DNA of 11,617 nt from Sulfuritalea sp. (GTDB taxonomy: Bacteria > Pseudomonadota > Gammaproteobacteria > Burkholderiales > Rhodocyclaceae): assembly GCA_016712985.1 (NCBI GenBank), contig JADJQA010000071.1:1-11617 (forward strand). The letters are read 5' to 3'. Positions 1-6,696 of the stretch are shown piece after piece; within the stretch, counting starts at the first letter, position 1, and each line of letters opens with the position of its first letter. The position numbers and the translations under genes were made by a program. The notes under the pieces were generated by a model, which searched no databases, was not told the origin of the DNA, and worked only from the letters and a program-made list of their open reading frames with translations.

Positions 1-263
1 CGTCGAGATCCACGCGCCCAAAGGGAGTTGAGAGGGCTGAAAAAGTCTGCCACACTCCCATGCGCGCTTTTGCACTATTGCTCCCCAGCGATTTTCCCGG
101 AATGATGGTAGAGGCAAAGGCGTTCGGTCCCTCGACCAAAAACCTCGAGGGCCGGTACCAGAAATGCCGACGCCAGAAATGGCGCACCCGGACGGCTCCG
201 AACCAGATCGTCCCAAGCGTCGGAGTGGGCGAACTGCTTGATTGGGTGAATGGTCCAAGTCAT
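1..263 (-). CDS. GNAT/FemAB-like acyltransferase, N-terminal part (second copy; partial, frameshifted)
   Basis: This is the N-terminal part of a second FemAB/GNAT-like protein, cut by the window edge. The ATG at 263-261 begins MTWTIHPIKQFAHSDAWDDL, followed by a segment with SAFLVPALEVFGRGTERL. The frame then shifts at the C run 83-86 (one extra base), continues through MGVWQTF, and shifts again at the A run 40-44 (one extra base) into FQPSQLPLGAWIST. The pattern WQTFQPSQ-PLGAW is familiar from the N-terminal half of FemAB-type proteins of exosortase loci; this is recalled from the family, not searched. The protein would act in the cytoplasm, transferring an acyl or aminoacyl group to an amine of a glycan or lipid precursor, but the substrate is unknown. 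It lies downstream of a first GNAT gene on the same strand. The break points sit on base runs, so the real gene is probably intact. No strong Shine-Dalgarno precedes the ATG. Confidence 0.6.
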
Positions 264-457
264 TGGTGTATACGCAATCGAAGTTGACAGGGCCGCTGCT
301 CCATCTGGCTCTTGCCGCGACTCGGAAGCGGATTGTAAATGAACGCACCGTGGCCGGGGTGCTGCGCAATGTCGATCAAGGAGCTTCCATTGCAGCGCAG
401 GGTGTCTGGATTCGTTCATCGCACTCGCATCCATCGAAAGCGCGCCCTGCGGCCTCT

Positions 458-1484
458 CTAAACAAGCAAAGCCAGCCCGATTACCGTTTGAGGGTTGCAG
501 GCAACGATGCCCCAGCGTTCCCGCCGATGGCTCATCCACAACTTCTTGTATTCGTCGTCGCCGATCAGGAAGTCGATCTCCTTCACGTTGGCATGATCGA
601 TGACATGTTCCATGAGGTGGGCGGTCAACAATGTTCCGGGCGAGAATGCGGCGCAAGCAGGATCGAAGGCCAGTTTGAAGATGCTGATCTTTGCCATGGC
701 TCACCATCCAGAGTTGGGCGGCGATCGGCCGGCCCGCAAGGCGCGCGATGCCAGGCCTCAGTTGCCCTTCCTTCGCCAGCCCGCGGATCAGGCCGGGAAT
801 GAATTCGGGATACGGCTCCGGCCTTTCCAACTAAGGGCGTGAACGTCGTTGAATGCCTGGATGGCCGGCTCTGCCGAGTCCGGATGTGTGACGATTTCCG
901 GTATGCCTCCCTCGGCTGCGAACTTCCTGTTCATCCGCCTGATCGTGCTGCGTAGCGCACCTTCCCTGTCGCGCAGATACTCCGACCAGGATTTCTCTAC
1001 TTCGAGATACCAGTTCCCGAAGCAGAAGAAGCGGAAGGGTATCCAGCCGTTCCTGCGCAGTGCGGCAAGCAACGCCTCATAGTCGGGCGAGTCAGGATCC
1101 ATGGGGGGAGAAACGCATGACGTGTGCGCTACCATGATCGCGATCGGCTGCCTCGAGCATGGGGACCTGACGTCAGTTGCCGTGCCTCCTGGTGCGAGGA
1201 TCGGGGAATAAAGCGAGGTGTAGTAGTTGGCAGTGATTCGACCTGCCGGATCAGGCCCCTGCGGATCAGACGGACGGGCAAGATCGCCGACGGCGAGCCA
1301 TTCAACTCGGCGACGCAGTAGCGTACTCACCGTCGTTGGTGAAAACCGTTTGCTGCAGGTTGTCGAACCAGGCAACCGAAAACTCGATGTTCTGTCGCGC
1401 GCAATCGTCGAAAAGCCGGATCGTTGCCGGCGACAAGTTCCGGGTGCTTTGGTAGTTCTCAATTCTTATGGTGGTAAAGTTCAT
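458..1484 (-). CDS. GNAT/FemAB-like acyltransferase (first copy; reading frame broken by several single-base indels)
   Basis: A complete acyltransferase of about 340 residues can be rebuilt by moving between frames. ATG 1484-1482 opens MNFTTIRIENYQSTRN. The pieces then run through DCARQNIEFSVAWFDNLQQT, ILPVRLIRRGLIRQVESL, NYYTSLYSPILAPG, MRFSPMDPDSPDYEALL, GWIPFRFFCFGNWYLEV, STIRRMNRKF, PEPYPEFIPGLIRGLAKEG, AAQLWMVSHGKISIFKLAFD and DFLIGDDEYKKLWMSHRRER. The C-terminal half is the BioF2/FemAB-like acyltransferase fold (Acetyltransf_6 type), with the usual QLW...FKLA and DFL-GDD-YK-W motifs. Frame changes fall near 1326, 1231, 1161-1164, 1103-1108, 822 and 690-692, nearly all at base runs. The 3' end is uncertain: the current frame stops at 458, but another frame continues in family-like style to a stop at 376. 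It starts 88 bases after the aminotransferase stop and likely belongs to the same operon. Role (inference): acylation of an amino sugar or amino acid in exopolysaccharide assembly. Confidence 0.72.
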
Positions 1485-1572
1485 CGCAGATTCCGCAGTC
1501 AGTTCGGACGGCTACCTCTTGATTGGGGGCAGATGGCTGTTGCACTTCTTGCAGGCGCGATTTCCCAAGCCA

Positions 1573-2778
1573 TCAGGCGGCTACCGTGACAGGATGACAC
1601 ATGGTCTTGGTGACGGCCGCGATCATCCAGTCCAGTTCCGTTTCACTGAGCGACTGGTGGCACGGCAAATGGAGCAGATGCAGACGGTAGTCAAGGGCCG
1701 TCGAACATGTGGAAGCGGCGATGCTGTCCCAGCGCCAGATCGGCATGCCAAGACGCTTGAGCCAGCAGAAATACGGATTCGACTGCTCGATGTGGAGTGG
1801 AAACATATAGGGCACGCAGCCATCCGGCAGATGTGGAAACAATGGCCGACAGCGTGGAATGCCGACGCACGCGTTTGCCCAGCGCCGGTAGTTCTCGCGC
1901 CTGCGCTGGGCAATTGCGCTGGTATTGGCGTGGCGACAGACCAGCCTGGAAAATGTAGGCGACGCCAGCCCTTCCTCTTTCGGTTGGTAGTCCGCCGAGT
2001 AGCCTGAGTGTTGGCGCATGTCCTCGATTGGCGGGGTGGCCTGTTCCGCGATGGCGGGGAATTCGGCATCGATGCGGGCGCTATCGCATGTCCTTGCAGC
2101 ACGGCGGCGCTGTCTGGCTTTGGAGAAGGCGCCGGCAATACCGCGCAGCTCGGCTGCAATGGACGGCGCGCGTTTCAAGGTGATCCAGCCGATCCGCTTG
2201 CCGCGAATACAGCAGTCCGCCATCCGGACTCGGAACGAATTTGTAGGGACTGCTGACAACGAAGCCGCCGCAGACACCGGTGCCCGGCGGTCGATGATGT
2301 TCGTGGAAGAGGACATGCGAGCAATCCTCGACCAGGGTGATTTCTCGCTTGGCGCACCATGCGGAGAGGCTCTCCAACTGTTGGGGAATACCGAAGAAAT
2401 GCGTGGCCAGCAGCGCCTTTACCGGCGTGGGCGACTGGACAAGCATGCCTTCGGAGAGTGCCGCCAGATCGGGCGAGAGATCCGGCTGGAGCGGATAAAG
2501 AGTACCTCACCGCCCAAGGCGAGCGCCGGGTCGAGCATGGTCCGGCAGTGATAGGCGGGAGCCAGCAGAGCGCTACCGGGGCCGATGCCGGCCAGCCGGT
2601 AAGCCTCGCGCAACGCATAGCGGCCGCGGGTGAAATGGCGGATGTTGCTGGCGGGCGACCATATTGCGGAAGCTTGCGCACTGAGCGAGAGGCAGGCCAA
2701 GGTATCGGGCAAGGGTGGGACGCGCGGCTTGGGAAAGCCGAACGCCGAGGGGTCAAAAATCAGGTATTCGAGTGGCAC
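1573..2778 (-). CDS. PLP-dependent aminotransferase, DegT/DnrJ/EryC1/StrS type (frameshifted)
   Basis: Joining three frames gives a protein of about 400 residues. The first piece starts at a GTG (2778-2776) and reads MPLEYLIFDPSAFGFPKPRV, then NIRHFTRGRYALREAYRLAG and LAPAYHCRTMLDPALALGG. At the A run 2497-2499 one base appears to be missing, and the frame continues YPLQPDLSPDLAALSEGML, ALLATHFFGIP, ITLVEDCSHVLFHE and SSPYKFVPSPDGGLLY. A second one-base loss near 2165-2180 leads to RRRENYRRWANAC, LPDGCVPYMFPLHIEQ, RLGMPIWRWD and LHLLHLPCHQSLSETELDW. The VEDCSH segment corresponds to the PLP-binding aspartate region, and the lysine of SPYKFVP (codon 2242-2240) is the likely Schiff-base lysine. 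Such enzymes usually aminate a nucleotide-linked keto sugar, which would create the amine that the adjacent acyltransferases could modify (inference). It starts 25 bases after the asparagine-synthase-like stop. The Shine-Dalgarno is weak. Confidence 0.75.
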
Positions 2779-2803
2779 TTTGCTCGTCGCGCTCGATATT
2801 CGG

Positions 2804-4474
2804 TTAGTTCTCAGTGACTCGATAGCTTGGCGCGTGCGCCTGCAGCCACTGTTCCAGCATGGTGAGGATCCAGACGAGTTCGCCGTAGAAGCCTGGGTGC
2901 TCGGGCAGGTGCTCGTTCAGCAGCGTATCAATGAATTCCGGGCGCACGACGTTCCGCGCGGCCAGGCTGTGCAGCGAATCCGCCGCCAGCTTCTTCAGCG
3001 GCGCATGGCTGACGGCCCATGTGCCGAAGGGCAGGCCGAAGCCGTGCTTTTTCTTGGTGAGGATCTCGTTTGGCAGGAAGCCGCGTAGCGCCTCCTTGAA
3101 GAACCAGCGCAGCTTGAATCCCTTGAGCTTGTACGACGTCGGCAGTTTGAGCGAGAACTCGAGCAGGCGGTCGTCGAGCAGCGGAAAGCCGACGCTGACC
3201 TGCGCCAGGCGCGCCGAGCCAACGACCTTGGGCAGGTCGTTTTCGGCCAGGGTGTAGCGCCAGTCGTAGGCAAGCATCTTGTTGACCAGCGAGGCGGGCG
3301 GGCAGGTGGCATAGACCTCGCGCTGTTGGCGATCGGGTTCCCCCGCGTCGATCCGGCCGAGAAAGCCGGCGGTGAATACCTGGTCGAGGCCCATGCGCAT
3401 CAGCAGGTTGTAGGTCTGCATGCGGTCAGGCATCGGTACGCGCGCCTGACGCACGTAGCTGGCGCCTTTCTTCAGCAGCGGAATCCGGTCGAACAGGCCG
3501 CTGTCGGTCAGCGGCTCGGCCAATCTCCTGCGCAGGGATCCGGGCAGGGCGTCGTAGATGCCGAACACCCGCTGCTTGGCGTAGCGGGTGTTGCCGCCGA
3601 ACAGTTCGTCGCCACCGTCGCCGGCCAGCAGATTGTCGATGCCGTCTTGTTTTGCTTTGAGGGCGCAGTAGTAGGCAGGCACGGCGGAGGAGTTGCCGAA
3701 AGGCTGGTCGTAGCTGGCGGCTACCATCGGCATGCCGGCGACCAGATCGTCGGGGGTGACGTAGTACTCGTGGTGCCTGGTGCCGAAATGGCGGACGGCG
3801 ATGCGCGCGTATTCCATCTCGTCATAGCCTTGCACGTCGAAGCCGATGGAATAGGTTTCGGCGGGGCGTCCGGTGATTTTCGTCAGCATGCCGGCGACCG
3901 TGGAACTGTCGGTGCCGCCGCTCAGGTAGCAGCCGGTGGTTCCCTGTTCGAGGCGGCTGCTGACGGCGTCGCGAACCAGCCCGAGGAATTCCTCGCGCAG
4001 GTCGGCAAACGACTCTCCGCCGTGCTCGTCGAAGCTTGGCGTCCAGTAGGGCGCAACCGTCAGCCGCTGGTGTTCGAAGAGCGCGCAATGGGCCGGGGGC
4101 AGGCGCAGCACGCCCTTGAAAATCGTGCTCGGCGAAGGAATGACATGGAAGTAAAGATAGTCGAAGATCGCCTGCGGGTCGAGTTCGGCGCCGGCATCGG
4201 ACAGCGCGTCGGCGCGCGGAGCGAAGCGCAGGCGGCCGTCGACGACGCGGTAGCACAGGGTCTGGATGGCGAAGCGGTCGATGGCGAGGAAGCTGCGGCC
4301 GTCGGCCAGTTCCATGGCGACCGCGAAATCGCCGGACACCCGCGCCGGCGCGGTGGTGCCGTACTTTTCGAATGCCTGTCGCCAGGCCGCGGGGACGCCT
4401 TCCCGCGCGGCGACGGCGGCCACGTCGCTGTCCTTGAAGACCGGATGGCCAAGGCAGAGGTGGAGTTCAGTCAT
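2804..4474 (-). CDS. Asparagine-synthase-like protein with degenerate glutaminase domain, exosortase-locus type
   Basis: A 556-residue homologue of glutamine-hydrolysing asparagine synthase (AsnB type). The synthetase half is intact: the ATP pyrophosphatase loop SGGTDSS at residues 185-191, YDQPFGNSS at 255-263 and GDGGDELFGG at 285-294. The N-terminal half retains the later part of a class II glutaminase fold (GDFAVAMELADGRSFLAIDR at 48-67), but the protein starts MTELHLCLGHP instead of MCGI-type. It has no Cys at position 2 and no room for the usual first 50 or so residues with the Arg and Asn-Gly loops. It probably cannot hydrolyse glutamine, and may use ammonia or another amine to form an amide bond via an acyl adenylate (inference). 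I chose ATG 4474 over the TTG nine bases upstream because it overlaps the TGA of hydrolase 1 in an ATGA, a typical coupled start. In an exopolysaccharide locus it more likely modifies a sugar acid or amino acid substituent than makes asparagine. Confidence 0.88.
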   Translation of the reverse strand: MTELHLCLGHPVFKDSDVAAVAAREGVPAAWRQAFEKYGTTAPARVSGDFAVAMELADGRSFLAIDRFAIQTLCYRVVDGRLRFAPRADALSDAGAELDPQAIFDYLYFHVIPSPSTIFKGVLRLPPAHCALFEHQRLTVAPYWTPSFDEHGGESFADLREEFLGLVRDAVSSRLEQGTTGCYLSGGTDSSTVAGMLTKITGRPAETYSIGFDVQGYDEMEYARIAVRHFGTRHHEYYVTPDDLVAGMPMVAASYDQPFGNSSAVPAYYCALKAKQDGIDNLLAGDGGDELFGGNTRYAKQRVFGIYDALPGSLRRRLAEPLTDSGLFDRIPLLKKGASYVRQARVPMPDRMQTYNLLMRMGLDQVFTAGFLGRIDAGEPDRQQREVYATCPPASLVNKMLAYDWRYTLAENDLPKVVGSARLAQVSVGFPLLDDRLLEFSLKLPTSYKLKGFKLRWFFKEALRGFLPNEILTKKKHGFGLPFGTWAVSHAPLKKLAADSLHSLAARNVVRPEFIDTLLNEHLPEHPGFYGELVWILTMLEQWLQAHAPSYRVTEN

Positions 4475-5373
4475 TTGCGGCAAATACCGGGGTCATTGAC
4501 CGGCAGAATTATAGAAGCTTTGATGCCGTGGAATGCGGATTGATCCTTCAGCCACGTCATACAGGATCGTTCCACGGCTCCACGCCAGGCCGCCGACGAA
4601 AAGGTATGGTCTGCGTTGGCGATGTCGATGCGTTCGAGGTTCGGCCGTTCGAGTATTCCACTCCACGGCGCGGCACTGGCGGCGTATTCGAGGAATTCCT
4701 TGGCGGTGTAGTCGTTGCCGCTGAGGATCAGCAGGACGCGGCCGGGGAATTCCCGCAGCGTGCGCGCCATGCGCTCCTGAAAACCCAGACTGTCGGCGAT
4801 TTTGGCCGATGCCTGCTTCAATTTGCCGAAGAAGCCCGTCATCGCACTGCCGACTTGCAGCCTGCCGCTCAGGAGCTTCACCCAGAACTCTTTTTGCAAC
4901 AGTCGCTGGCCGTAGTAGTGCTTGACCTGGGTCTTGGCCAGGGTCGCCTCGGAACGCACCCAGGGGTTGAGCAGACAGAGGCCGGCGACGCGCTTGTCAC
5001 GGGTCTCGTCCCAGTAGAGCAGCGAGGCCGCGGCGGCGTCGCAGAGGCCCCAGAGCACGATCTTGCCGACAGTGGGGCAGGCGGCCTGGAGTGCATCGAT
5101 AGCGGCGCCGATGTCCGGGCTGATGGCCTCGAAGTTGCGCTGCTCGCCCGTACTGTCACCCATGCCGCGGAAGTCGAAGCGGAGGACAGCGGAGCCGGCG
5201 CCGGCCAGGGCGCGGGAGAGCAGGGTGAATTGCCGGTGGCTGCCGACCCGCGTCTGCGGTCCGCCGACCACCAAGACGATGCCCAGTTCGGCCGTTTTTT
5301 CCGGTCTGGCGAGAATGCCGAATAGCGCTTCTCCGGTGCAGGCGAAGCGGATTGGCTCTTCGCGGTAGTTCAT
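4471..5373 (-). CDS. Exosortase A system-associated hydrolase 1 (alpha/beta hydrolase with Cys nucleophile)
   Basis: A 300-residue alpha/beta hydrolase matching the exosortase A-associated hydrolase 1 family (TIGR03100 style) by recalled motifs. The oxyanion/strand region VVGGPQTRVGSHRQF lies at residues 35-49, RFDFRGMGDSTG at 65-76 and the nucleophile elbow LWGLCDAAAAS at 107-117. The nucleophile position is Cys111 instead of Ser, with Asp221 (SGNDYT) and His256 (NADHTFS) completing a plausible Cys-Asp-His triad. This resembles dienelactone-hydrolase-like chemistry; the substrate is unknown, perhaps a thioester or ester intermediate of polysaccharide decoration. The start ATG 5373-5371 forms an ATGA overlap with the stop of hydrolase 2, and its own TGA overlaps the start of the asparagine-synthase-like gene, so the three are tightly coupled. 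A longer frame runs upstream to 5502, but its Arg/His-rich extension is not family-like. No signal peptide is seen; cytoplasmic. Confidence 0.9.
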   Translation of the reverse strand: MNYREEPIRFACTGEALFGILARPEKTAELGIVLVVGGPQTRVGSHRQFTLLSRALAGAGSAVLRFDFRGMGDSTGEQRNFEAISPDIGAAIDALQAACPTVGKIVLWGLCDAAAASLLYWDETRDKRVAGLCLLNPWVRSEATLAKTQVKHYYGQRLLQKEFWVKLLSGRLQVGSAMTGFFGKLKQASAKIADSLGFQERMARTLREFPGRVLLILSGNDYTAKEFLEYAASAAPWSGILERPNLERIDIANADHTFSSAAWRGAVERSCMTWLKDQSAFHGIKASIILPVNDPGICRK

Positions 5374-6185
5374 TGCGAGCCGCCTTGCAGCGCGGCAGTG
5401 GTGGCTGCCAGCAGCGCAGGGGCGTCTTCGATTTCGGTGGTTTGCCAGAACGCCGGCCCCGGTACGACCTGGCTGCCGGTGGTGTAGCCGGCGCCGCGCC
5501 ATTGCTCCAGGCGTTTGGCGGATACCGGCATCAGTGTTGCGTCCGGCCGGGTTGAGAGTTCCAGCCAGATCAGGCGGCCGGGCTTCGGCGGCGGAAGCAG
5601 TTCGGCTTGCTCCAGACCATGAGCAAGCGAGGGCGAGAGGCTGTAACCGGCGATCTCCACCGACTGCCCGCCGGCGAGTTGCTGTTTCAGGGCGTCCATC
5701 ACGCCCTTGTTGTCGCCGGCCATGAGTTCGCTCGCCACTTTCAAGCGCAGGAATTGTTGCAGGAACTGCTTGCCGGAAGCGATCGGCTGCCAGAACAGGA
5801 AGTTTGCCGGTTCGTCAATCTGCGCCGCGGCCTGCGCGGCCAGCAGACAGCCGGCCCGCAGGCCCCACAGCCACAGGGGCGCCGGGCAGCGCTGACGCAA
5901 CCAGGCGCGGGCATCGAGTACATCCTGCAACCAGCCCTGCCAGGTCGCGTCGCCAAAGTCGCCGGAGCTGTCGCCGCAACCATGCAGATCGATTTGCAGG
6001 ACCGCGTAGCCGTGCTCCGCCAGCACTCGCGCCTGCAAGGCCGCCATGCGCCGTGCCTTGTTCATTTCCTCGGCGAATGGATGAAGGTAGAGGAGCGCTC
6101 CTCTTGGGAGCGAACCCATCGGCGCGTGATAGAGGCAGAAGCGTTGGCCGGCGGCGACCGGGAGAAAAAAGGCTTCGGGCGCCAT
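5370..6185 (-). CDS. Exosortase A system-associated hydrolase 2 (alpha/beta-hydrolase fold, nucleophile lost)
   Basis: A 271-residue alpha/beta-hydrolase-fold protein resembling the exosortase A-associated hydrolase 2 family (TIGR03101 style). Visible family signs are EAFFLPVAAGQRFCLYHAP near the start (residues 4-22), LYLHPFAEEMNKARR at 32-46, QIDLHGCGDSSGDF at 64-77 and LWLWGLRAGCLLA at 104-116. The residue where Ser should stand in the G-x-S-x-G elbow is Arg110, and the C-terminal GPAFWQTTEI (243-252) offers no catalytic His at the usual place. It may be a pseudo-hydrolase that binds acyl or glycan substrates, or a partner of hydrolase 1 (inference). I chose ATG 6185. A GTG at 6239 would add 18 residues, most of them encoded inside a palindromic repeat, so that start is unlikely. 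It overlaps hydrolase 1 by four bases (ATGA). Confidence 0.87.
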   Translation of the reverse strand: MAPEAFFLPVAAGQRFCLYHAPMGSLPRGALLYLHPFAEEMNKARRMAALQARVLAEHGYAVLQIDLHGCGDSSGDFGDATWQGWLQDVLDARAWLRQRCPAPLWLWGLRAGCLLAAQAAAQIDEPANFLFWQPIASGKQFLQQFLRLKVASELMAGDNKGVMDALKQQLAGGQSVEIAGYSLSPSLAHGLEQAELLPPPKPGRLIWLELSTRPDATLMPVSAKRLEQWRGAGYTTGSQVVPGPAFWQTTEIEDAPALLAATTAALQGGSQ

Positions 6186-6211
6186 TGGCGCCGGTTTGGG
6201 CGAACTCACAA

Positions 6212-6270
6212 CGCCGTCATTCCGGCGGAAGAACGTCACCCCGGACCCCGATCCGGGGCCGGAATCCAGT
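6212..6270. repeat. Palindromic intergenic repeat (REP-like element)
   Basis: Between the carrier protein stop and the hydrolase 2 start lies an imperfect two-stage palindrome. The outer arms ATTCCGG (6219-6225) and CCGGAAT (6259-6265) pair over 7 bases. The inner arms CCCCGGA (6239-6245) and TCCGGGG (6252-6258) pair over 7 bases around a 6-base loop. The ends CGTCATTCCGGC and GCCGGAATCCAG resemble the dispersed intergenic repeats common in proteobacterial genomes; this is recalled, and copy number cannot be seen from one window. In the transcript it would fold as a hairpin inside the operon and could act as an attenuator, an RNA stabiliser or a leaky terminator between the carrier protein and the hydrolases. 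Confidence 0.6.
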
Positions 6271-6309
6271 ACGCATGAAATCTGTGTTTGATGGTCTATT
6301 CACAGCCTT

Positions 6310-6561
6310 TCAGGCGGCCAGCTTTCCTTCGGCAAACTCGATCAGCGAACCGACGGTGGCAAACGCTGCGCCGTCGATCTCATCGTCGTCGACGCTGAAG
6401 CCGAAGCGTTCCTCCATACTGGTGATCAGCGCCACGACAGCCATCGAATCCAGTTCGGGGAGCGCGCCCAGCAGTGGGGTGTTTTCCGTGAAGGTGCTGG
6501 CTCGGCCCTTGAGGCTGAGAGTTTCGTCAAGCAGGGAAAGGATTTCCGATTTGATGTCCAA
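6310..6561 (-). CDS. Acyl carrier protein, exosortase A-associated
   Basis: An 83-residue acidic carrier protein. Residues 35-42 read PELDSMAV, with Ser39 the attachment site for 4'-phosphopantetheine, followed by the expected helical pattern ALITSMEERFGFSVDDDEID and a C-terminal amphipathic helix. The length is normal for a discrete carrier protein. It would carry an acyl group, as a thioester, between the acyl ligase encoded divergently and an acyltransferase in this locus (inference). The start is TTG at 6561-6559, supported by GGGAG six bases upstream; no in-frame ATG or GTG fits the N-terminal helix better. It is the first gene of the leftward unit, directly behind a likely promoter. A gap of about 124 bases holding a palindromic repeat separates it from hydrolase 2. 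Confidence 0.9.
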   Translation of the reverse strand: MDIKSEILSLLDETLSLKGRASTFTENTPLLGALPELDSMAVVALITSMEERFGFSVDDDEIDGAAFATVGSLIEFAEGKLAA

Positions 6562-6567
6562 CGCAAA

Positions 6568-6572
6568 CTCCC
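6568..6572 (-). promoter_or_regulatory. Shine-Dalgarno of the acyl carrier protein
   Basis: On the minus strand GGGAG lies six bases before TTG 6561-6559. The good match and spacing decide in favour of this rare start codon for the carrier protein. Confidence 0.6.
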
Positions 6573-6597
6573 GATGTCTGGTGCAAGAACGCCGCGA

Positions 6598-6603
6598 ATT
6601 ATA
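6598..6603 (-). promoter_or_regulatory. Candidate -10 box for the leftward operon
   Basis: A TATAAT hexamer on the minus strand, 37 bases before the carrier protein TTG. It matches the sigma-70 consensus, but the -35 positions (about 6620-6627) do not resemble TTGACA, so it may need an activator or be fortuitous. Confidence 0.4.
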
Positions 6604-6696
6604 GGATTAAAACGGTATTATTGGCCGGTGCGATGCCCCATGGCGTCACGGTTGCCAGATCCAATTGATTTGTTGTCCCCGCTTGATTCCGATGCC

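Larger units (their letters stand above)
6562..6696. promoter_or_regulatory. Divergent intergenic promoter region
   Basis: This 135-base region separates the leftward and rightward units and contains an AT-rich patch (about 6597-6622) unlike its GC-rich surroundings. On the minus strand it holds a perfect TATAAT (6603-6598), placed so that transcription would start about 30 bases before the carrier protein start; no good -35 box is seen at 16-18 bases. On the plus strand TATTAT (6616-6621) is a weaker -10 candidate for the ligase operon. Because the two candidates overlap the same patch, the operons may share regulation, possibly through an activator that makes up for the poor -35 boxes (inference). 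Confidence 0.45.

Noticed and set aside
242..802. A 186-codon open frame on the plus strand over the first acyltransferase
   Set aside because: Family-like sequence lies on the minus strand in the same region; the long plus frame is a by-product of base composition.
1100..1110. Programmed frameshifting at the run of six G as a biological mechanism
   Set aside because: The gene needs several unrelated frame changes in both directions within 0.9 kb, which recoding does not explain; sequence error or decay is simpler.
3326..4543. A 405-codon open frame on the plus strand
   Set aside because: It is antisense to the asparagine-synthase-like gene, whose ATP-binding motifs and coupled start are convincing; the plus translation shows no recognisable domain.
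5374..5502. N-terminal extension of hydrolase 1 upstream of ATG 5373
   Set aside because: The extra 43 residues are Arg/His-rich, overlap the coding 3' end of hydrolase 2 in another frame, and do not look like the family; ATG 5373 overlaps the preceding stop.
6239..6258. Short G/C hairpin as a rho-independent terminator after the carrier protein gene
   Set aside because: The stem is not followed by a T run on either strand, so it was called as part of a palindromic repeat and not as an intrinsic terminator.
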